64,000 bases of DNA from Hoplostethus atlanticus (lineage: Eukaryota; Chordata; Actinopteri; Trachichthyiformes; Trachichthyidae): positions 1 through 64,000 of the forward strand of contig JAXDDX010000312.1 of assembly GCA_034670405.1 (NCBI GenBank). The letters run 5' to 3'. Made by a program: the position numbers and the translations under genes. Under the pieces are notes generated by a model that was not told the DNA's origin, did no database searches, and was given only the letters and a program-made list of their open reading frames with translations. Positions 1-11,600 of this stretch are shown here, piece after piece. Position 1 is the first letter of the stretch. The number at the start of each line of letters is the position of its first letter.

Positions 1-836
1 TGATATGATTAGATTACATGCTGTTTGTCTTATGCAGGGACAACAGCACATTAGGGAGGCTAAACGTAGGGAGAGCACTTAGGACATCGGTCAATTATTT
101 GATACTGGACAGGATAGTACGCAGGACTGCATTACTAAGGCAGGTTGGTTTAGAGTTCAGTCAAGCTTCAGTTAAGTTAATAGACATAAGGGGAAATAAT
201 AATTATTCATTATAAAATTAATGATTAGAATAGTGGTGTAGTTTTCTTGTGATTGCAGTATTGACGGTGGAAGTTGGTGAAAAGAAGAGGGTGATGCACT
301 AAAGACACAGTAGGCTAAGTGAGGGACCAGAAAGCCGTGAGTATTAGGCCTGGTTGGTTTAAAGTTCAGTCAAGGTTCTTTTAAGTTGATAGGCATAAAG
401 GGGAAACAATAGCCGTTATGGATTATAAAATTAAAATGCACTGACAACAAAATGGCTGCTAACATGGATGGTAGGCATATAATATATTAGTTATAAGTAA
501 TTCTTATTTTTGTAGTGTCATCAGGATCAAACATCAGGAACAGAGAGATGTAATCAGTCACACAGAGAATGAGTAGGTGATTTGTGTCTTATGATCCCCT
601 AATCGGGAGTAATTGAGGTAATGATAAGAATATTGGAGTAGTTCTCTTATAATTGTGATTGCAGCGCGAGTCCGGTGCGTCGACGACGCGTCTCCTGAAA
701 CCTTGACCAAATCTCCCTGAAATCAGTTCTGTCAACTTGGGATGTCTGCTTTATCAGAGCTGAGTACAATGCTGCCATGTACAGTTTACAAAGTTAATCT
801 GTAGTATAGCGACTACTGAGGACAACTAAAAGTCAC
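1..836. other. gene-free stretch with old direct repeats
   Basis: I see no gene here. A segment at about 137-220 recurs in diverged form at about 347-436, and a shorter motif at about 220-258 recurs at about 617-664. This suggests an old, decayed duplicated repeat unit of roughly 210 bp. Short open frames here have no recognisable protein content. Confidence 0.4.
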
Positions 837-1648
837 TGGGCCTCATTCACGAAACGTGCGTAAAATCAGAGTGTTTCGACAAACACAGTTTAATTCATCA
901 TTTTTGTTTTTATCTCAATTTGTTCGTTGGTATGATGAAAATCTAGTGTGTTTGAAAAACAAGCGTTTGGAAACAAGCGGGAAGGCACTTATTCTTGCAA
1001 AATCAATTACAGTAGTACAATATTATCAAACTTGTAATGGGTTGATCACAATTATATAGTCCTACCATCTGATGAAGATGCAGCCTGGATTTGATCTGTG
1101 TCCAACTCCAATGCCGACTGGACACCCAACAGTGAGGTATCTTCTATTGTTAATTGATCCTCTGATCCATGTCGGATAGCGCCTCAGTGCGCTGCCGTCC
1201 TCTTGTGGCTGATAATGTGCACCTACTTCTCCTTATACATTTTTGCAATCTAGTTTCATGTCAAACCATTTCTTTTTTACCTCAGCAGTGGTGTGTGTTT
1301 CTGCTGAAACAGCATTGACAGCGTTAATAATTCCTTGCCATGCTTTACTTTTATTTTTATCAGTTCTTGTGACTCCATTGCTTATGCTTCTGAAAACTCT
1401 TGTTTTTTTTCTCATGCACACAGGAGCGCAACACTTCCCTCTTTTGGCCATGGTTTACTTTCACACGACCCATAAATCGTATTGAACAGGCACGAGCATC
1501 CAATTTATGAACGATTGGCATTCATCATCTGATACACCTGGGGTATGCACAAATCGAGGTTTCCTGAATCCCACGTTGGTGTTTTCTTACGCACATGAAT
1601 ACAAAAAAATTACGATGATTTTAAGAAAAGTTGTGTGAATGAGGCCCA
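837..1648. mobile_element. short Harbinger-like DNA transposon, non-autonomous
   Basis: The two ends are inverted copies of each other: the left end starts TGGGCCTCATTCAC and the right end finishes GTGAATGAGGCCCA. Within the roughly 812-bp element lies a minus-strand fragment of a Myb/SANT-like DNA-binding domain (1,233-1,451), typical of the second protein of PIF/Harbinger transposons. There is no DDE transposase, so it cannot move itself. The flanking 3-bp duplication is imperfect (ACT against ATT if the repeat starts at GGGCCTC), so the superfamily rests mainly on the Myb fragment. Confidence 0.6.
1233..1451 (-). pseudogene. Myb/SANT-like fragment of a Harbinger element
   Basis: This 72-codon frame contains KAWQGIINAVNAVSAE followed by EVKKKWFDMK, the helix pattern of the Myb/SANT-like domain in vertebrate Harbinger second proteins and host relatives such as NAIF1. 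The usual domain is longer at the N-terminus and followed by several hundred residues, so this is a remnant. In a living element this protein would bind DNA and help bring the transposase to the ends. No promoter or splice context suggests present-day expression. Confidence 0.5.
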
Positions 1649-2277
1649 TTGAAGGGGACAATAAATTCTCAATTCAAAGTGCTTGGCAGTCTGTTCCATT
1701 TAAAATGTGCATTGTAGCAGAAACCAGTCTTGCCACATTCAGAATTTAAAACTAACCAGTGCCGTGTAGACTCAAACTTTATATGTGGATATTATGTACA
1801 GCTGCACAAAACTTGCAGAGGCCAAAGATCTGCGTGCACAGTTAAGGTCCATTAGCATTAGCTATAGAAACAGGAAGGTTCAATGATACACCAGAGGACA
1901 GGAGAAAATTGAAAAGAAATTCAATGTATGTTTTAATGTCCTTTATATGATGAGCTGCAACATGTGCCTTACAGCAAAATTACCTATTTCTGCTTTTTCT
2001 TTTGGATTCTATCCTTTTCTGTCAAGCTTGGGGCACAACAACAACATGCTTTGACACTGACATAAAGCCACTTCATCAATACTGAATGACTGAATCACAC
2101 AGAAAGCTCTTGCTGGACAATAATCTGTCAATAGCTGTGATAGACACTATGATAGTACAGAGTAAGAACTCTTTCTACTCTTTACTAGCATAATGAAGAC
2201 ACTCTGTCTTTACTTGTCTTTTATTTTATTCATATCATATTGTTTACTGGTTCATCTTCTGCTATATTCTAAATTGG
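1649..2277. other. gene-free flank left of the LTR element
   Basis: No ORF of interest, tRNA or clear repeat end is visible. This is the left flank of the retrovirus-like element that begins at 2,283. Confidence 0.5.
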
Positions 2278-2282
2278 GCCTC
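2278..2282. repeat. target-site duplication, left copy (GCCTC)
   Basis: GCCTC lies immediately before the LTR terminus TGTAGTGTG and is repeated right after the far LTR terminus ACACTACA at 18,296-18,300. Matching 5-bp duplications next to inverted TG...CA termini fix both outer boundaries of the element. Confidence 0.85.
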
Positions 2283-2556
2283 TGTAGTGTGTTGAGCTTC
2301 GTTATGAACGATGAGACTATTTGGTCAATTCTGAAAATTGACAATTATTGAAATTATTCTTAGTAATTAATATCTTATTAATTAACACTTGCGGGGCACC
2401 ACCAGTTTACACTGGAATAGTCTCTTTATAATGATATCAGTCTAATAATCAGAAGAAGTGAGCTCTAGATTTCAGTGATTTTCTACCTTCATGTCCAGGA
2501 TATATCAATGACACACAAAAGCCAGTTCTTTATAAATGCAAAGATTTTATTAACTA
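2283..2556 (-). repeat. 3' LTR portion of the outer element
   Basis: About 274 bp match 16,411-16,684 with roughly five differences (about 98% identity). It starts with the same TGTAGTGTG terminus directly after the left target duplication. The inner element's LTR begins two bases later. I did not find the rest of this LTR in the window. Confidence 0.85.
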
Positions 2557-2557
2557 T

Positions 2558-3166
2558 TGTGACAGGCTGAGGGGAAAGGAGGAGACACTGTCGGTTTTTC
2601 GAAGTGTGTTTCTTTATTTGATAGAGAGTGGGGGGAAGGGAGTGACGGGAGGTGGCAGTCCGGCCTCGGGGTAGCGGCCGTGCCGGCTCGGGGAGTCGGG
2701 ATCCTGGGGAGCCTGGGGGGCAGAGAGAGGAGAGGGGGTGAGAGTTAGAGGGAGGGTCCCGGTTAGGGGGTTGCTACCGTGTCCGTTGTCCGTTTATCCG
2801 TTTGTCGTAGTCGTTTGCCGTTTGCTTGGGGTCGGGTTGCCTTGGGTTCGGGGTCCGCCTTGGTCCGTTCGTTCTGGGGGTCACACACACAATAGTTAAT
2901 CACTGTTCCTCGCTCACTCTCCTCCTTCTTCACTCCTTACCCTCTGTAGAGATTTGGTTTGCCTTCCTTCTTGCAACCACCTTCCTCTCTGTCTCCTGAG
3001 GCGTGCTGGTTTTTTTTGAAGGCCTGCTCCCCTGCCTGATTACTGATGGGGAGCAGCCGTGTGTTCCCCAGTCTCCCAGGATCTCCCTGTGGTAATAGAC
3101 CTGGTCCACCACTAATCCCAGGTGGCGCTGCTGGGGTCGTGGGTGCTGTGGGGCCGGTCTGTCACA
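2558..3166 (-). repeat. LTR of the inner Gmr1-like element
   Basis: Roughly 609 bp bounded by TGTGACAG and its inverse CTGTCACA, with a polypurine tract next to one end. On the minus strand an AATAAA signal lies about 50 bp from the LTR end, as expected for the R/U5 region. The inner RT-RNase H reading frame runs into this LTR before stopping. Confidence 0.75.
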
Positions 3167-3179
3167 TATCCCCCTCGTC
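3167..3179 (-). promoter_or_regulatory. polypurine tract of the inner element
   Basis: On the minus strand the sequence GACGAGGGGGATA stands directly before the LTR start TGTGACAG. A purine run abutting the 3' LTR is the usual primer for plus-strand DNA synthesis in LTR elements. Confidence 0.65.
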
Positions 3180-3223
3180 AGCTCCATGCTGTGGCAGGGA
3201 GCTGCAGCCCAGAGGCACTCCCC

Positions 3224-4480
3224 ACGGCGGGAGAGGGCATCCGCATTACCATGCAGTTTTCCAGGGCGATGTTCCACGGTGAAGTGGTAGTTCTGCAACT
3301 CAAGAAACCAGCGCGTAACCCGTGCATTTCTGTCTCGGTTAGTGGCCATCCATTTAAGTGGTGCATGGTCAGTCACTAGGGTGAATTTTCTTCCCAATAG
3401 GTAATATCGCAATTTTTGTGCGGCCCATTTAATGGCGAGGCATTCTTTCTCTACAATCGCGTAGTTCTTTTCATGCTTACGACTTATGTAGAGGATGGGG
3501 TGTTCGTCATTGTCCGTCACCTGGGAGAGGACAGCCCCTAGTCCGGCGTCCGATGCATCCGTCTGGAGGACGAAGGGGAGGCTGAAGTTAGGCGCCGCCA
3601 GGACTGGCTCCTCACAGAGTGCGTCCCGGAGTACCTGGAAGGCGGCGTCGGTCTCGGGGGTCCACTTGACCTGGTGTGGCTGTCGGTCCCGGGTCAGGTC
3701 GTGCAGGGGCCCTGCTAGATCTGCAAAGTGGGGAATGTACTGACGGTAATATCCCACCAGACCCAGGAAGGTCCTTACCTGCCGTTTGGTGCCGGGTCGG
3801 GGCCAGCTGGTGATGCTTTCCACCTTCCACTGTTGGGGCCTGACTTTTCCCCGGCCGATGGTGTGCCCCAGGTATTCGGCCTCCTCCAGGCCCAGGTGGC
3901 ATTTTCCTGGGTTAGCAACCAGACCAGCCATCCGGAGGGCTTCCAGCACTGCGTGGAGGTGCTGTAGGTGGGTTGCCCAGTCAGGGCTATGGACCACAAT
4001 GTCATCGATGTATGCAGCCGCGAAGGATTGCAGGGGTCTTAGGATACGGTCCATCATGCGTTGGAATGTGGCTGGGGCGCCGTGGACCCCGAACGGCAGG
4101 ACAGTGTACTGGTATAAGCCGTCCGGGGTGGAGAACGCCGTCTTCTCCTTGGCACGGGCGGTGAGCGGGACCTGCCAATAACCCTTGGTCAGGTCTAAGG
4201 TGCTGATGTAACGGGCCGGGCCCAGCCGTTCTATGAGTTCATCGATGCGGGGCATGGGGTAAGCGTCAAACTCCGAGATCTCATTCAGTTTCCGGAAATC
4301 ATTGCAGAACCGGGGGGAACCGTCTGGCTTCGGGACTAGAACGATGGGGCTGGACCAGGCACTGGAGGACTCTTCAATCACGCCCATCTGAAGCATCTTC
4401 TGGACCTCCTCCTGCACGGCCCGACGTTTGGCCTCGGGGATCCGGTACGGTCTTTGGCGGATGACCTGTCCTGGTAGGGT
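3224..4480 (-). CDS. reverse transcriptase and RNase H region of the inner element
   Basis: The minus strand encodes a Ty3/Gypsy-type reverse transcriptase with the fingers motif SSPIVLVPKPDGSPRFCNDFR, the palm motif LDLTKGYWQVPL, the LPFG motif and the catalytic YIDD box near 4,000. RNase H follows at about 3,224-3,590 (QTDASDAGLGAVLSQ, YAIVEKECLAI, TDHAPL, GNADALSR). The integrase GPY/F segment lies directly upstream of the RT, so integrase precedes RT in this polyprotein. These enzymes would copy element RNA into DNA. The copy is treated as a fossil. Confidence 0.85.
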
Positions 4481-4689
4481 GCTGATGTTGTGTGCGATTA
4501 CGTGGGTCCTTCCCGGCTCGGCTGCGAACACATCCGGGAAGCGGTCTGTTAACTCCTGGAGTTCCTCTGTTTGCTGGGGGAGCAGCTGGTTTCCCATGGG
4601 GATCGGGAGGGGGACCTGGGGAGAGAGTTGAGAGGCAAGGGCGACCACTGGTGGAGGAGGGGGTTCATGACATTTCTTTAATAGGTTGA

Positions 4690-5690
4690 CGTGGTATATC
4701 TGGTGGGCCTTCCGGCGGCCCGGCTGTCTTACCCGGTAGTTGACTGGTCCAGTCCTCTCCACGACCTCGTAGGGTCCCTGCCACCGGGCCAGGAACTTGC
4801 ATTCGGAGGTCGGGACCAAGACCAGCACCTTCTCTCCCACCTGAAATTCTCTTAATTGTGCCCCCCCGGTCATACAGTCTAGCTTGGGTGGCCTGTGCCT
4901 TCTCCATGTGCTCCCTTACCATGGGCCATACCTGTGCCATCCGGTGCTGCATCTGGTCCATGTGCTCAATGACGGACCGTTGGGGGCTCGGTTGTTGCTC
5001 CCAGGCCTCCTTGGCTAGATCCAGAATCCCCTGGGGTCGTCGTCCATACAGCAGTTCGAACGGGGAGAAGCCAGTCGAGCTTTGGGGAACCTCCCGGATG
5101 GCAAAGAGAACATGGGGTAATAGCTGATCCCAGTTTTTAGCATCAGTTTCCGTCAGCTTGCGCAGCATGCTTTTCAGGGTTTGGTTAAAACGTTCAACTA
5201 ACCCGTCTGTCTGTGGGTGGTATACTGAGGTGCGGAGTTTCTTAATTTGTAGCCTCTTACACATGGCCGCCATCAGCCTGGACATAAAACAGGAGCCCTG
5301 GTCCGTTAGTATTTCATGGGGGAGGCCTACCCGGGAGAAGAGGAGGAGTAGCTCCCGGGCGACGGCTTGGGCACTGGCGGTCCGCAATGGGATGGCTTCA
5401 GGGAAGCGGGTGGCGTAGTCCACCAGGACCAGGATGAACCGGTGGCCCCGGCTACTTTTTGGATGTCCATCGCCAACCTGCTGAAAGGCACATCTATGAT
5501 GGGGAGAGGGACAAGTGGGTTCTGGAGGTGGGGTTTGGGGGACGTTAGTTGGCAGTCAGCACAGTGTCTACAATAGTCCTGCACGGCCCTTTTTATGCCC
5601 GACCAGAAGAACCGAGACACCACCCGCTCATAAGTTTTGTCTGCCCCTAGGTGGGCTCCCAGCTGGTGGGTGTGGGCCAGATATAAAACT
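4690..5690 (-). CDS. integrase region of the inner element
   Basis: An HHCC zinc-binding segment (HTHQLGAHLGADKT, then CRHCADCQ) near 5,550-5,675 is followed by an integrase core with ILTDQG and YHPQTDGLVERFN, and then a GPY/F module (RWQGPYEVVERTG) near 4,690-4,870. This is a standard Ty3/Gypsy integrase, but it sits upstream of the reverse transcriptase instead of at the end of pol, the hallmark of Gmr1-like elements. Confidence 0.85.
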
Positions 5691-6149
5691 TTGGACACGT
5701 AGGAACTAGGTACCAATAGCTGCTGTATGATTTCTGCCTGAGTCTTAATTACTCTATACAGTAGACCGTTTTGAACGGCAAAATGCGGGAAACTGAGTTC
5801 ACTCACCCCCGGCTGGAGTTGCCCTTCGACCCGCTTGGCGTCCTTCAGGGCTTGCGTCAACCTGGGGTCGGAGCACTGGGCGGCGGCGAAGCGCCCTGAG
5901 GAGGCCGGATCGTTGGTCTCACAGTGGGGGAATTCTGAGAAGACGTCGGCGGAGCTGCTCTCCTCCAGGACGGCCGCTGGGGCCCCTCCCTCCTCGGCAG
6001 AGATAGTTTCCTCCCCAGACTCGGCGCGGTCTCGTTCGGCGTCGCTCGGACCGCTGGACTCGTTGGAGCCGGAGGGCCCTGTTATGGCTGCACAGGTGGC
6101 TCGGGGGGTTAGCTTCCCTGGGGTTCTTTTCGCCCGGGACCGGGGCCCG

Positions 6150-6430
6150 CCCGCCCAGAATTTGGCAAACAGCCGGCAATCTCTCCCGATTAGAACCGGC
6201 ACCGGGAGCTCGGGGACGACGCCAGCCAGCAGGGTCGCCTGTCCGCGGGGAGTTAGGAGACAGATGATTGTCGTGGGGTAGGTTTTACGGTCCCCGTGAA
6301 CGCAGGTCACATGGACGACGGTGTCCGCCGGTGTTCCAGCAAACTCCGGTCGCACAAGGGTGACGCGGCTGCCTGAGTCCAGGAGGGCTTCTGTGTCCTT
6401 CCCTCCTACCTTCACGGGAAAGCGGGGGGC
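6150..6430 (-). CDS. aspartic protease region of the inner element
   Basis: The minus strand shows a retropepsin-like segment with the active-site motif ALLDSGSRVTLV near 6,380 and the later VPVLIGRD near 6,190. It lies between the zinc knuckle of gag and the integrase, the expected place for the enzyme that cuts the polyprotein. DSG replaces the commoner DTG, as in many Ty3/Gypsy elements. Confidence 0.7.
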
Positions 6431-7323
6431 AGCAACCTCCTCATGCGTCCCGCAGGTGGAGACGTAGAGGCAGCGGTTTCCGGGTTGGTCACTGGACTCC
6501 GCGGACCCCATGGTGCCCCGTTGGGGCAGTTCCAGGATATGTGTCCCTCCTGCCCACACTTGTAACACCGGCGGCTGTCCTGGTTGATGCTGGGCCGGCG
6601 TGGCCGGGAGTCCGGGGGCCGATGACCGGATGGTTGCGGGGGCGATCGTCTGCCTCGGGGGCTCCGTCGCCGCGGCACTTGGTGGCTTGGTTCCGCTCGG
6701 GGGCCTCCCAGCGGTCGGCGCATATTCTCTCGCGTCACCTGGTGGTTTTCCAGTAGCTCCACGAGGGCGTCGAGGCGCCGCGGCGCCGTCTGCGCCGCAT
6801 ATCGTCTAGCATCGGGGGGAAGGGCTCGGATACAGTGGTCCAGCACCACTCGGTCCACAATCGGGGGTCCGTCGCCGTCGGCTAGCCAGCGGTGGGCTAT
6901 GCGTTGGAGGGCGGCGACCTGCGGACGTGCAGGCAGCTCTGGGTCGAATCGCCAGTCCTGGAAGTGCTGCGCCCGGGCCGGGAGGCTGAAGCCGTGCTGG
7001 GCCAGTATGGCGGCGCGTAGCGTGGGGTAGTCGGCGGCCTCTGCTGGGGCGAGATCCTGGCAAGCGCGCTGAGTGTCGCCGGTTAGATACGGTGCGATGA
7101 TGCCTGCTCAGCGATGTCGTGGCCAACCCTCCCAGTCGGCGGTCCGCTCGAATATTTCCAGGTAGGCTTCGACATCGTCAGCTGGGGTGAGCTTGGTGAG
7201 CACGGCGTTGGGGCTCAGGTTCCCGACTGTAGTCGGGGCGGTCCGCTGGCAGAGCGTGGTGATCGCGGCTTCCATCTTGGCTTGGCTCTCCAGGAGCGCG
7301 GTGAGAGCGTCCTCTCTGCTCAT
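6412..7323 (-). CDS. gag region of the inner element, with zinc knuckle
   Basis: The N-terminal part (from 7,323) has a short helical start and then [18 protein letters not shown], a capsid segment resembling vertebrate SCAN domains. Further on, [11 protein letters not shown] fits the later SCAN-like helices. A CCHC knuckle ([14 protein letters not shown]) lies near 6,565-6,610 after an Arg/Pro-rich stretch, consistent with RNA binding. SCAN domains are known to derive from a Gmr1-like gag, so the likeness fits the family. Treated as a fossil. Confidence 0.7.
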
Positions 7324-7379
7324 GGCTGCGTAGAAGGACAGGTACAGGGCAACGACAGGGAATGTTTAGTTAGCGTGGT

Positions 7380-7860
7380 ACTCACTATGCCCGCATTCTC
7401 CAAGCCATACCATGAGAAGCCGTGGTTAACCAACAAGTATGCTGTCGTCTGTGCAGTGTCATTTGTTGCTGGTAGGCACTCGACCCACTTCGTGAACGCA
7501 CATGTGACAGTCAGGAAGTATTTGTTCCCACGCGTTGACTTTGTCATGGGTCCCACCCAATCAATTTGAAGGTCTGACCAGGGAAATGAGATTCCCCTGC
7601 GTTGTAAGGGGGCTCTGTGATTTGGGTTTGCGGGCTGAAATTGGCAACAGACCAGGCAGCCCTTGATGTATTGTGCTACATCCTGCTGCATGTGTGGCCA
7701 ATAAGCTACCTGGCGAAGCGCATCGCACGTTGCTTTGATGCCACGATGACCAGCGCATGGTGTGTCGTGAGCATGCATGAGCATAACCCCCCTTTGGCTC
7801 TGAGGAACCACAAACTGTGGTGAAGTGTGGTCGTCAGAGACATGGACAAGAAGGCCCTTT
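7380..7860 (-). CDS. integrase N-terminal region of the outer element
   Basis: An HHCC module ([17 protein letters not shown], then CLVCCQF) is followed by the start of a catalytic core ([21 protein letters not shown]). It lies downstream of the second RNase H, so the outer element has the normal retroviral order RT-RNase H-integrase, unlike the inner element. Only the first part of an integrase is visible before the inner element begins. Confidence 0.75.
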
Positions 7861-8129
7861 TAAAGGCGCAAATTGTGTTTCGCTGCATGGAGACACTTTA
7901 AAGCGTCCGAAGCATCAAGATCCGCATCGACAATGGGGTGCGTGTCTGGATCCGTCAAGAGGAGGATCAGCTTATGAACGTCGGGGTCCTGTGATTGCAG
8001 AGAAATCAAGTCAGCCTCCGTGAAGGCGGGGCTGATGGAGACCGCGCATGAGTCTTCGGCGAGTTGCGGCACCACAGGTGCAGGCCGGCGCCGGGTAGCG
8101 ACGCAGACTGAGGGGGCGGGAGGGTTGGG

Positions 8130-8610
8130 AGTCAAGTCGTCTAGGAATTCCCACGGTTCTCCTCGTAGAGCACCCTCTTTGGCCAATGCGTCAGTTCGAT
8201 TGTTGAAGGTTTTATCGGGGCCAGGTATGCGGGAATGGCCCCTGACCTTTTTCCAATAGACCAGCATGTCGTTGGATGTAGCCAACGAGTCACAAGCACG
8301 GATCAGGTTTGCATGTTTGACGGGTTTGCTGTTAGAGGTAAGGAAACCATTGCGTTTCCAGGTAGCTAAATGGCACGTGAAACTGAGACGTGCGTAGTTG
8401 GAGTCCGTACAGATCACAAGTTCCTTGGTATCGTGTGCAGCAGCAATCTGTAAGGTGATCAAGATACCTGCGATTTCGGCATATTGTGACGTGCGGGACC
8501 CAAGTTGGAACTGTTGTGGTGGGCAAGGGTTGTCATTGATCCACAGGATCCCCACACCAGCCTGTCTGGTGATGATATGAGCACCCGTCCACATATGCTG
8601 TGATCATAGT
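8130..8610 (-). CDS. second, retroviral-type RNase H of the outer element
   Basis: The minus strand encodes VICTDSNYARL, then a W-x-xNGFLTSNSKPVKH segment, then VRGHSRIPGPDK and NRTDALAKEGA. These match the TDSxY, basic-loop and GH...NxxAD landmarks of retroviral and cellular-type RNase H. It lies after the degenerate first RNase H encoded at the end of pol, so the element has a tether plus an acquired RNase H, as retroviruses do. Confidence 0.75.
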
Positions 8611-11600
8611 GCGGCACGCATTGTCATCAAAATACCGATGTGGAGTCAGTTCAGGCGGTCCAATTTCGGGAAGAGCAGGGGCCACCGACGCCGCGTCTGA
8701 GGTGCAGTCCTGGCAAGCAGCTAAATCATCACCCAGAGGAGTTTTGGCATTTTGAGCATATCGGATTTGGCCGTCCCGACCCTGTAAAGTCATCATCCAA
8801 GCGGCGATTCGTGCATTGGTAACCACCCCATCTCTGATCCGCTGGCTGTTGAGGAATGTGATTGGGTGGTGGCACGTTTCAATAATGATCCTCTGACCAC
8901 CAATGTAGTGGGAGAAGTGTTTGACCGCCCACACAGTGGAAAGCAATGCTTTTTCGCATCCTGAATATTTGCACTCGGGAGGCAGTAACGTTTTGCTCGC
9001 GTAAGCAACGACTCGTTTGTCTTGGTCGTGCATCTGGTACAACCCAGCACTCAAACACTGCTCGGAGTAGCCGGTTTCAAGATGGAACTCTTTGTCCTTG
9101 TCAGGGTACGCCAGGCAGGGGGCGGAGCATAGACATTGCTTCAAAGCGTGCATAGCATGTGTTTGGGTTGCCCCCCAGGCGAAAGGTACATCCTTTTTGA
9201 GAAGTTCGGTCAAGGGTCGCGCTATGTCTGCAAAGTGTTCAATGAACTGTCGGGAGTAATTACATACTCCAAGGAAACTGCGCAACTCGGACAGGTTGGA
9301 AGGAGTTTTGATGTTCATAAGTCCTTGCACCCGTCGTGATTGAGGTTCAATTCCGTTGGGTCCGACCACGAGACCAACGTAGTTGACCTTTTTCCTGCAC
9401 CATTGGCCTTTCAAGAGGGAGATCTTAGCACCGGCCGTGGTAAGCTGTCCCAGGACATGGTCAATTTCGGCCAAGTGGGTGTCAAGTGATGGGTTTCTCA
9501 TCAAGATGTCATCGACGTAGATAAGGTTACCCCTTGCACTAGCATCAGGGCATGCCTTATTCAAGAAGATGTTGAATTCGGCAGGTGAATTCGCATAGCC
9601 AAACGGACACCTTGTGAAGGTGTATTGTTTGTTGTTGAAAGTAAAGGCAAGTTTGTGTTGATCTGCCGGATCAACGGGGATTGTCCAGAAACCAGAGGCC
9701 ACATTGATTGTGGTGAAGAAAGTCGCGTTCTGAACTTTGGGGAGCTCTTGCTCCAATTGGGTCATGGGCCACCTAGACAAAGGAATTTGTTTGTTAAGTT
9801 TCCTGAAATCAATCGTGGGTCTCCATTTGCCGTTGGGTTTCAAGACTGGCCAAATGGGCGCGGAATAGGTGCTATTGCAGGGCCGGATGACCCCCTTTTC
9901 CAGCATTGCGTCAATGATCTCCTGTACGGGTTCGTAAGATGCAAGAGGAACCTTGTACTGACGTACAAATGTGGGTGGGGCACCGGGCTGTGTAGGGATG
10001 CGCACCGAATGAAGGTCGGTTAGCCCACAATCAAGAGAGTCCTTTGCAAAGCAATTCTTGTACTTGTAGAGCAGTAAGCGTAGGCGCTCCCGATCTTCAT
10101 CACTGTGAAGGGCTTCGGCCTCCTCTAGGACCTGTTGAATCTGGGTTTCAAACCCTGCGTAGGGTTCAGTGGCCCCTGAATCCAACGTATTTGGCGATGT
10201 TGGGTGGTCCGTGCACTCAGTTTGCTCAGTGTGTGATGGAAGAGCTTCAATGGAGTGCACCACCATCCGTTGATCATCTGTAAGTTCGATTCTACCGACC
10301 TGGTCGTTGTTGACCGGTATGGTGGTGGCAATCTTGATTGCACGAGTTGGCGCAGTGAACACCACGCCCTCGTCAGGCTGACCACACGTTAAGAATGCTG
10401 GGATTTGACCGATGACCGGGACTGAGAGCTCAAAGTCATGGAATTCGGTACTAATCAACCAACCAAACCGAGTCGCTTTCGGGATGGTGATGTCGGAAAA
10501 GTGACAATTGTTTATGAGCACGTAGGCAGTCCGGGCAGTGACTTCCAGCAGAGGCATGACAGTAAGCGACAGGCCAAGCCCAAGAAATTCTTCCAAAGGT
10601 TGGAGGAACGCTAGAGAGTGGTTGAGGCTTTGGCCTGGATGCAGGTTTATTCGGACGGCTACATCTCCCGTCAAGGCTGGTACTATGACCTCGTGCTCAT
10701 TAATGACCGCGCATGCCTCAGGAATGGTTTGTCCTGATTTCATGTTTTCAAGGCTCGGTTCACCAGGTGTGCTTGGGCACGGATTCATAGACCATAAGAC
10801 GTTATTCACCATGTCAACCTGTACCGCAAGTCTAACCAGCACGTCGGCGCCTACATACACCTTGTGTGGTAGGTCAGGGACAACCAGGAAGTAATGGAAC
10901 AGCGATCTGTTGTTCCACTGGAGGTGCAACGCACACATGCCTTGGGCTGTTGCCGTGGTTTGTGGGTTGGTACCCAGTGGGAAACGGAAAGATTTCTCCA
11001 CAAAGGGAAGGTCGGTTTGGGTCTGACACAGGCCCTCAAAGAATTTGAGGCTGATGGCCGATTTCTCAGCCCACAGTGCTAAGACAGCATCTTCGGTCAG
11101 TGCGTGCTGGAGCTCAACGCCCCCTTCGATTCTCGGGCGGCAGCAGCCACCTCTAACTGAGCAGCTTAGATCGCATAGGAAAGTATCTTGTTGTTGCAAG
11201 CACTTCCTGGTTTGCCCAGGTTCTGGCAGACCTTGTACTGGGGGGTCACCAGTGGTCAGGTGCGCCTCGACTGCTGTGGTGTCAGCCACAAGGGCATAGT
11301 TCTGAATTCTGAATTCAGTAACTGTGGTGGGTAATGGTTCTCGGACCTGGGCCCAGATCTTCAGTTGTTTGAAATCTATCAAAGGCTCAAAGCGATTGAG
11401 TAAATCCTTTCCAATGAGGAGAGGGACGGTCTCGAGAGATGAGACGTAGATGGGGTGCACCAGCTTCATTGGGCCAATGGTAAGGTGCACTAGGGCCACT
11501 GAGTTGATCCGAGTGCTCACCGTGGAGTACGCCTGGACATCAAGTGTACATTGCTGCAGCTGCAGGTTCGGTTGGGACCGGCAGGTTACTGCTTTAAGCT

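Larger units (their letters stand above)
2558..7350 (-). mobile_element. Gmr1-like Ty3/Gypsy LTR element inserted in the outer element, broken
   Basis: A second LTR element lies inside the outer element on the same strand. Reading down the minus strand, its parts are gag with a zinc knuckle, protease, integrase (HHCC, core, GPY/F) and then reverse transcriptase and RNase H, followed by a polypurine tract and one LTR. Integrase before reverse transcriptase is the Ty1/copia-like order, yet the RT is Ty3/Gypsy type. That combination defines the Gmr1-like group first described from cod and other deuterostomes. One LTR is visible; I could not find its partner. It is incomplete and has several breaks. 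It must be younger than the outer element it sits in. The right boundary is approximate. Confidence 0.8.

Noticed and set aside
3046-4181. Plus-strand open frames over the inner element
   Set aside because: They are shadows of the GC-rich minus-strand RT-RNase H region.
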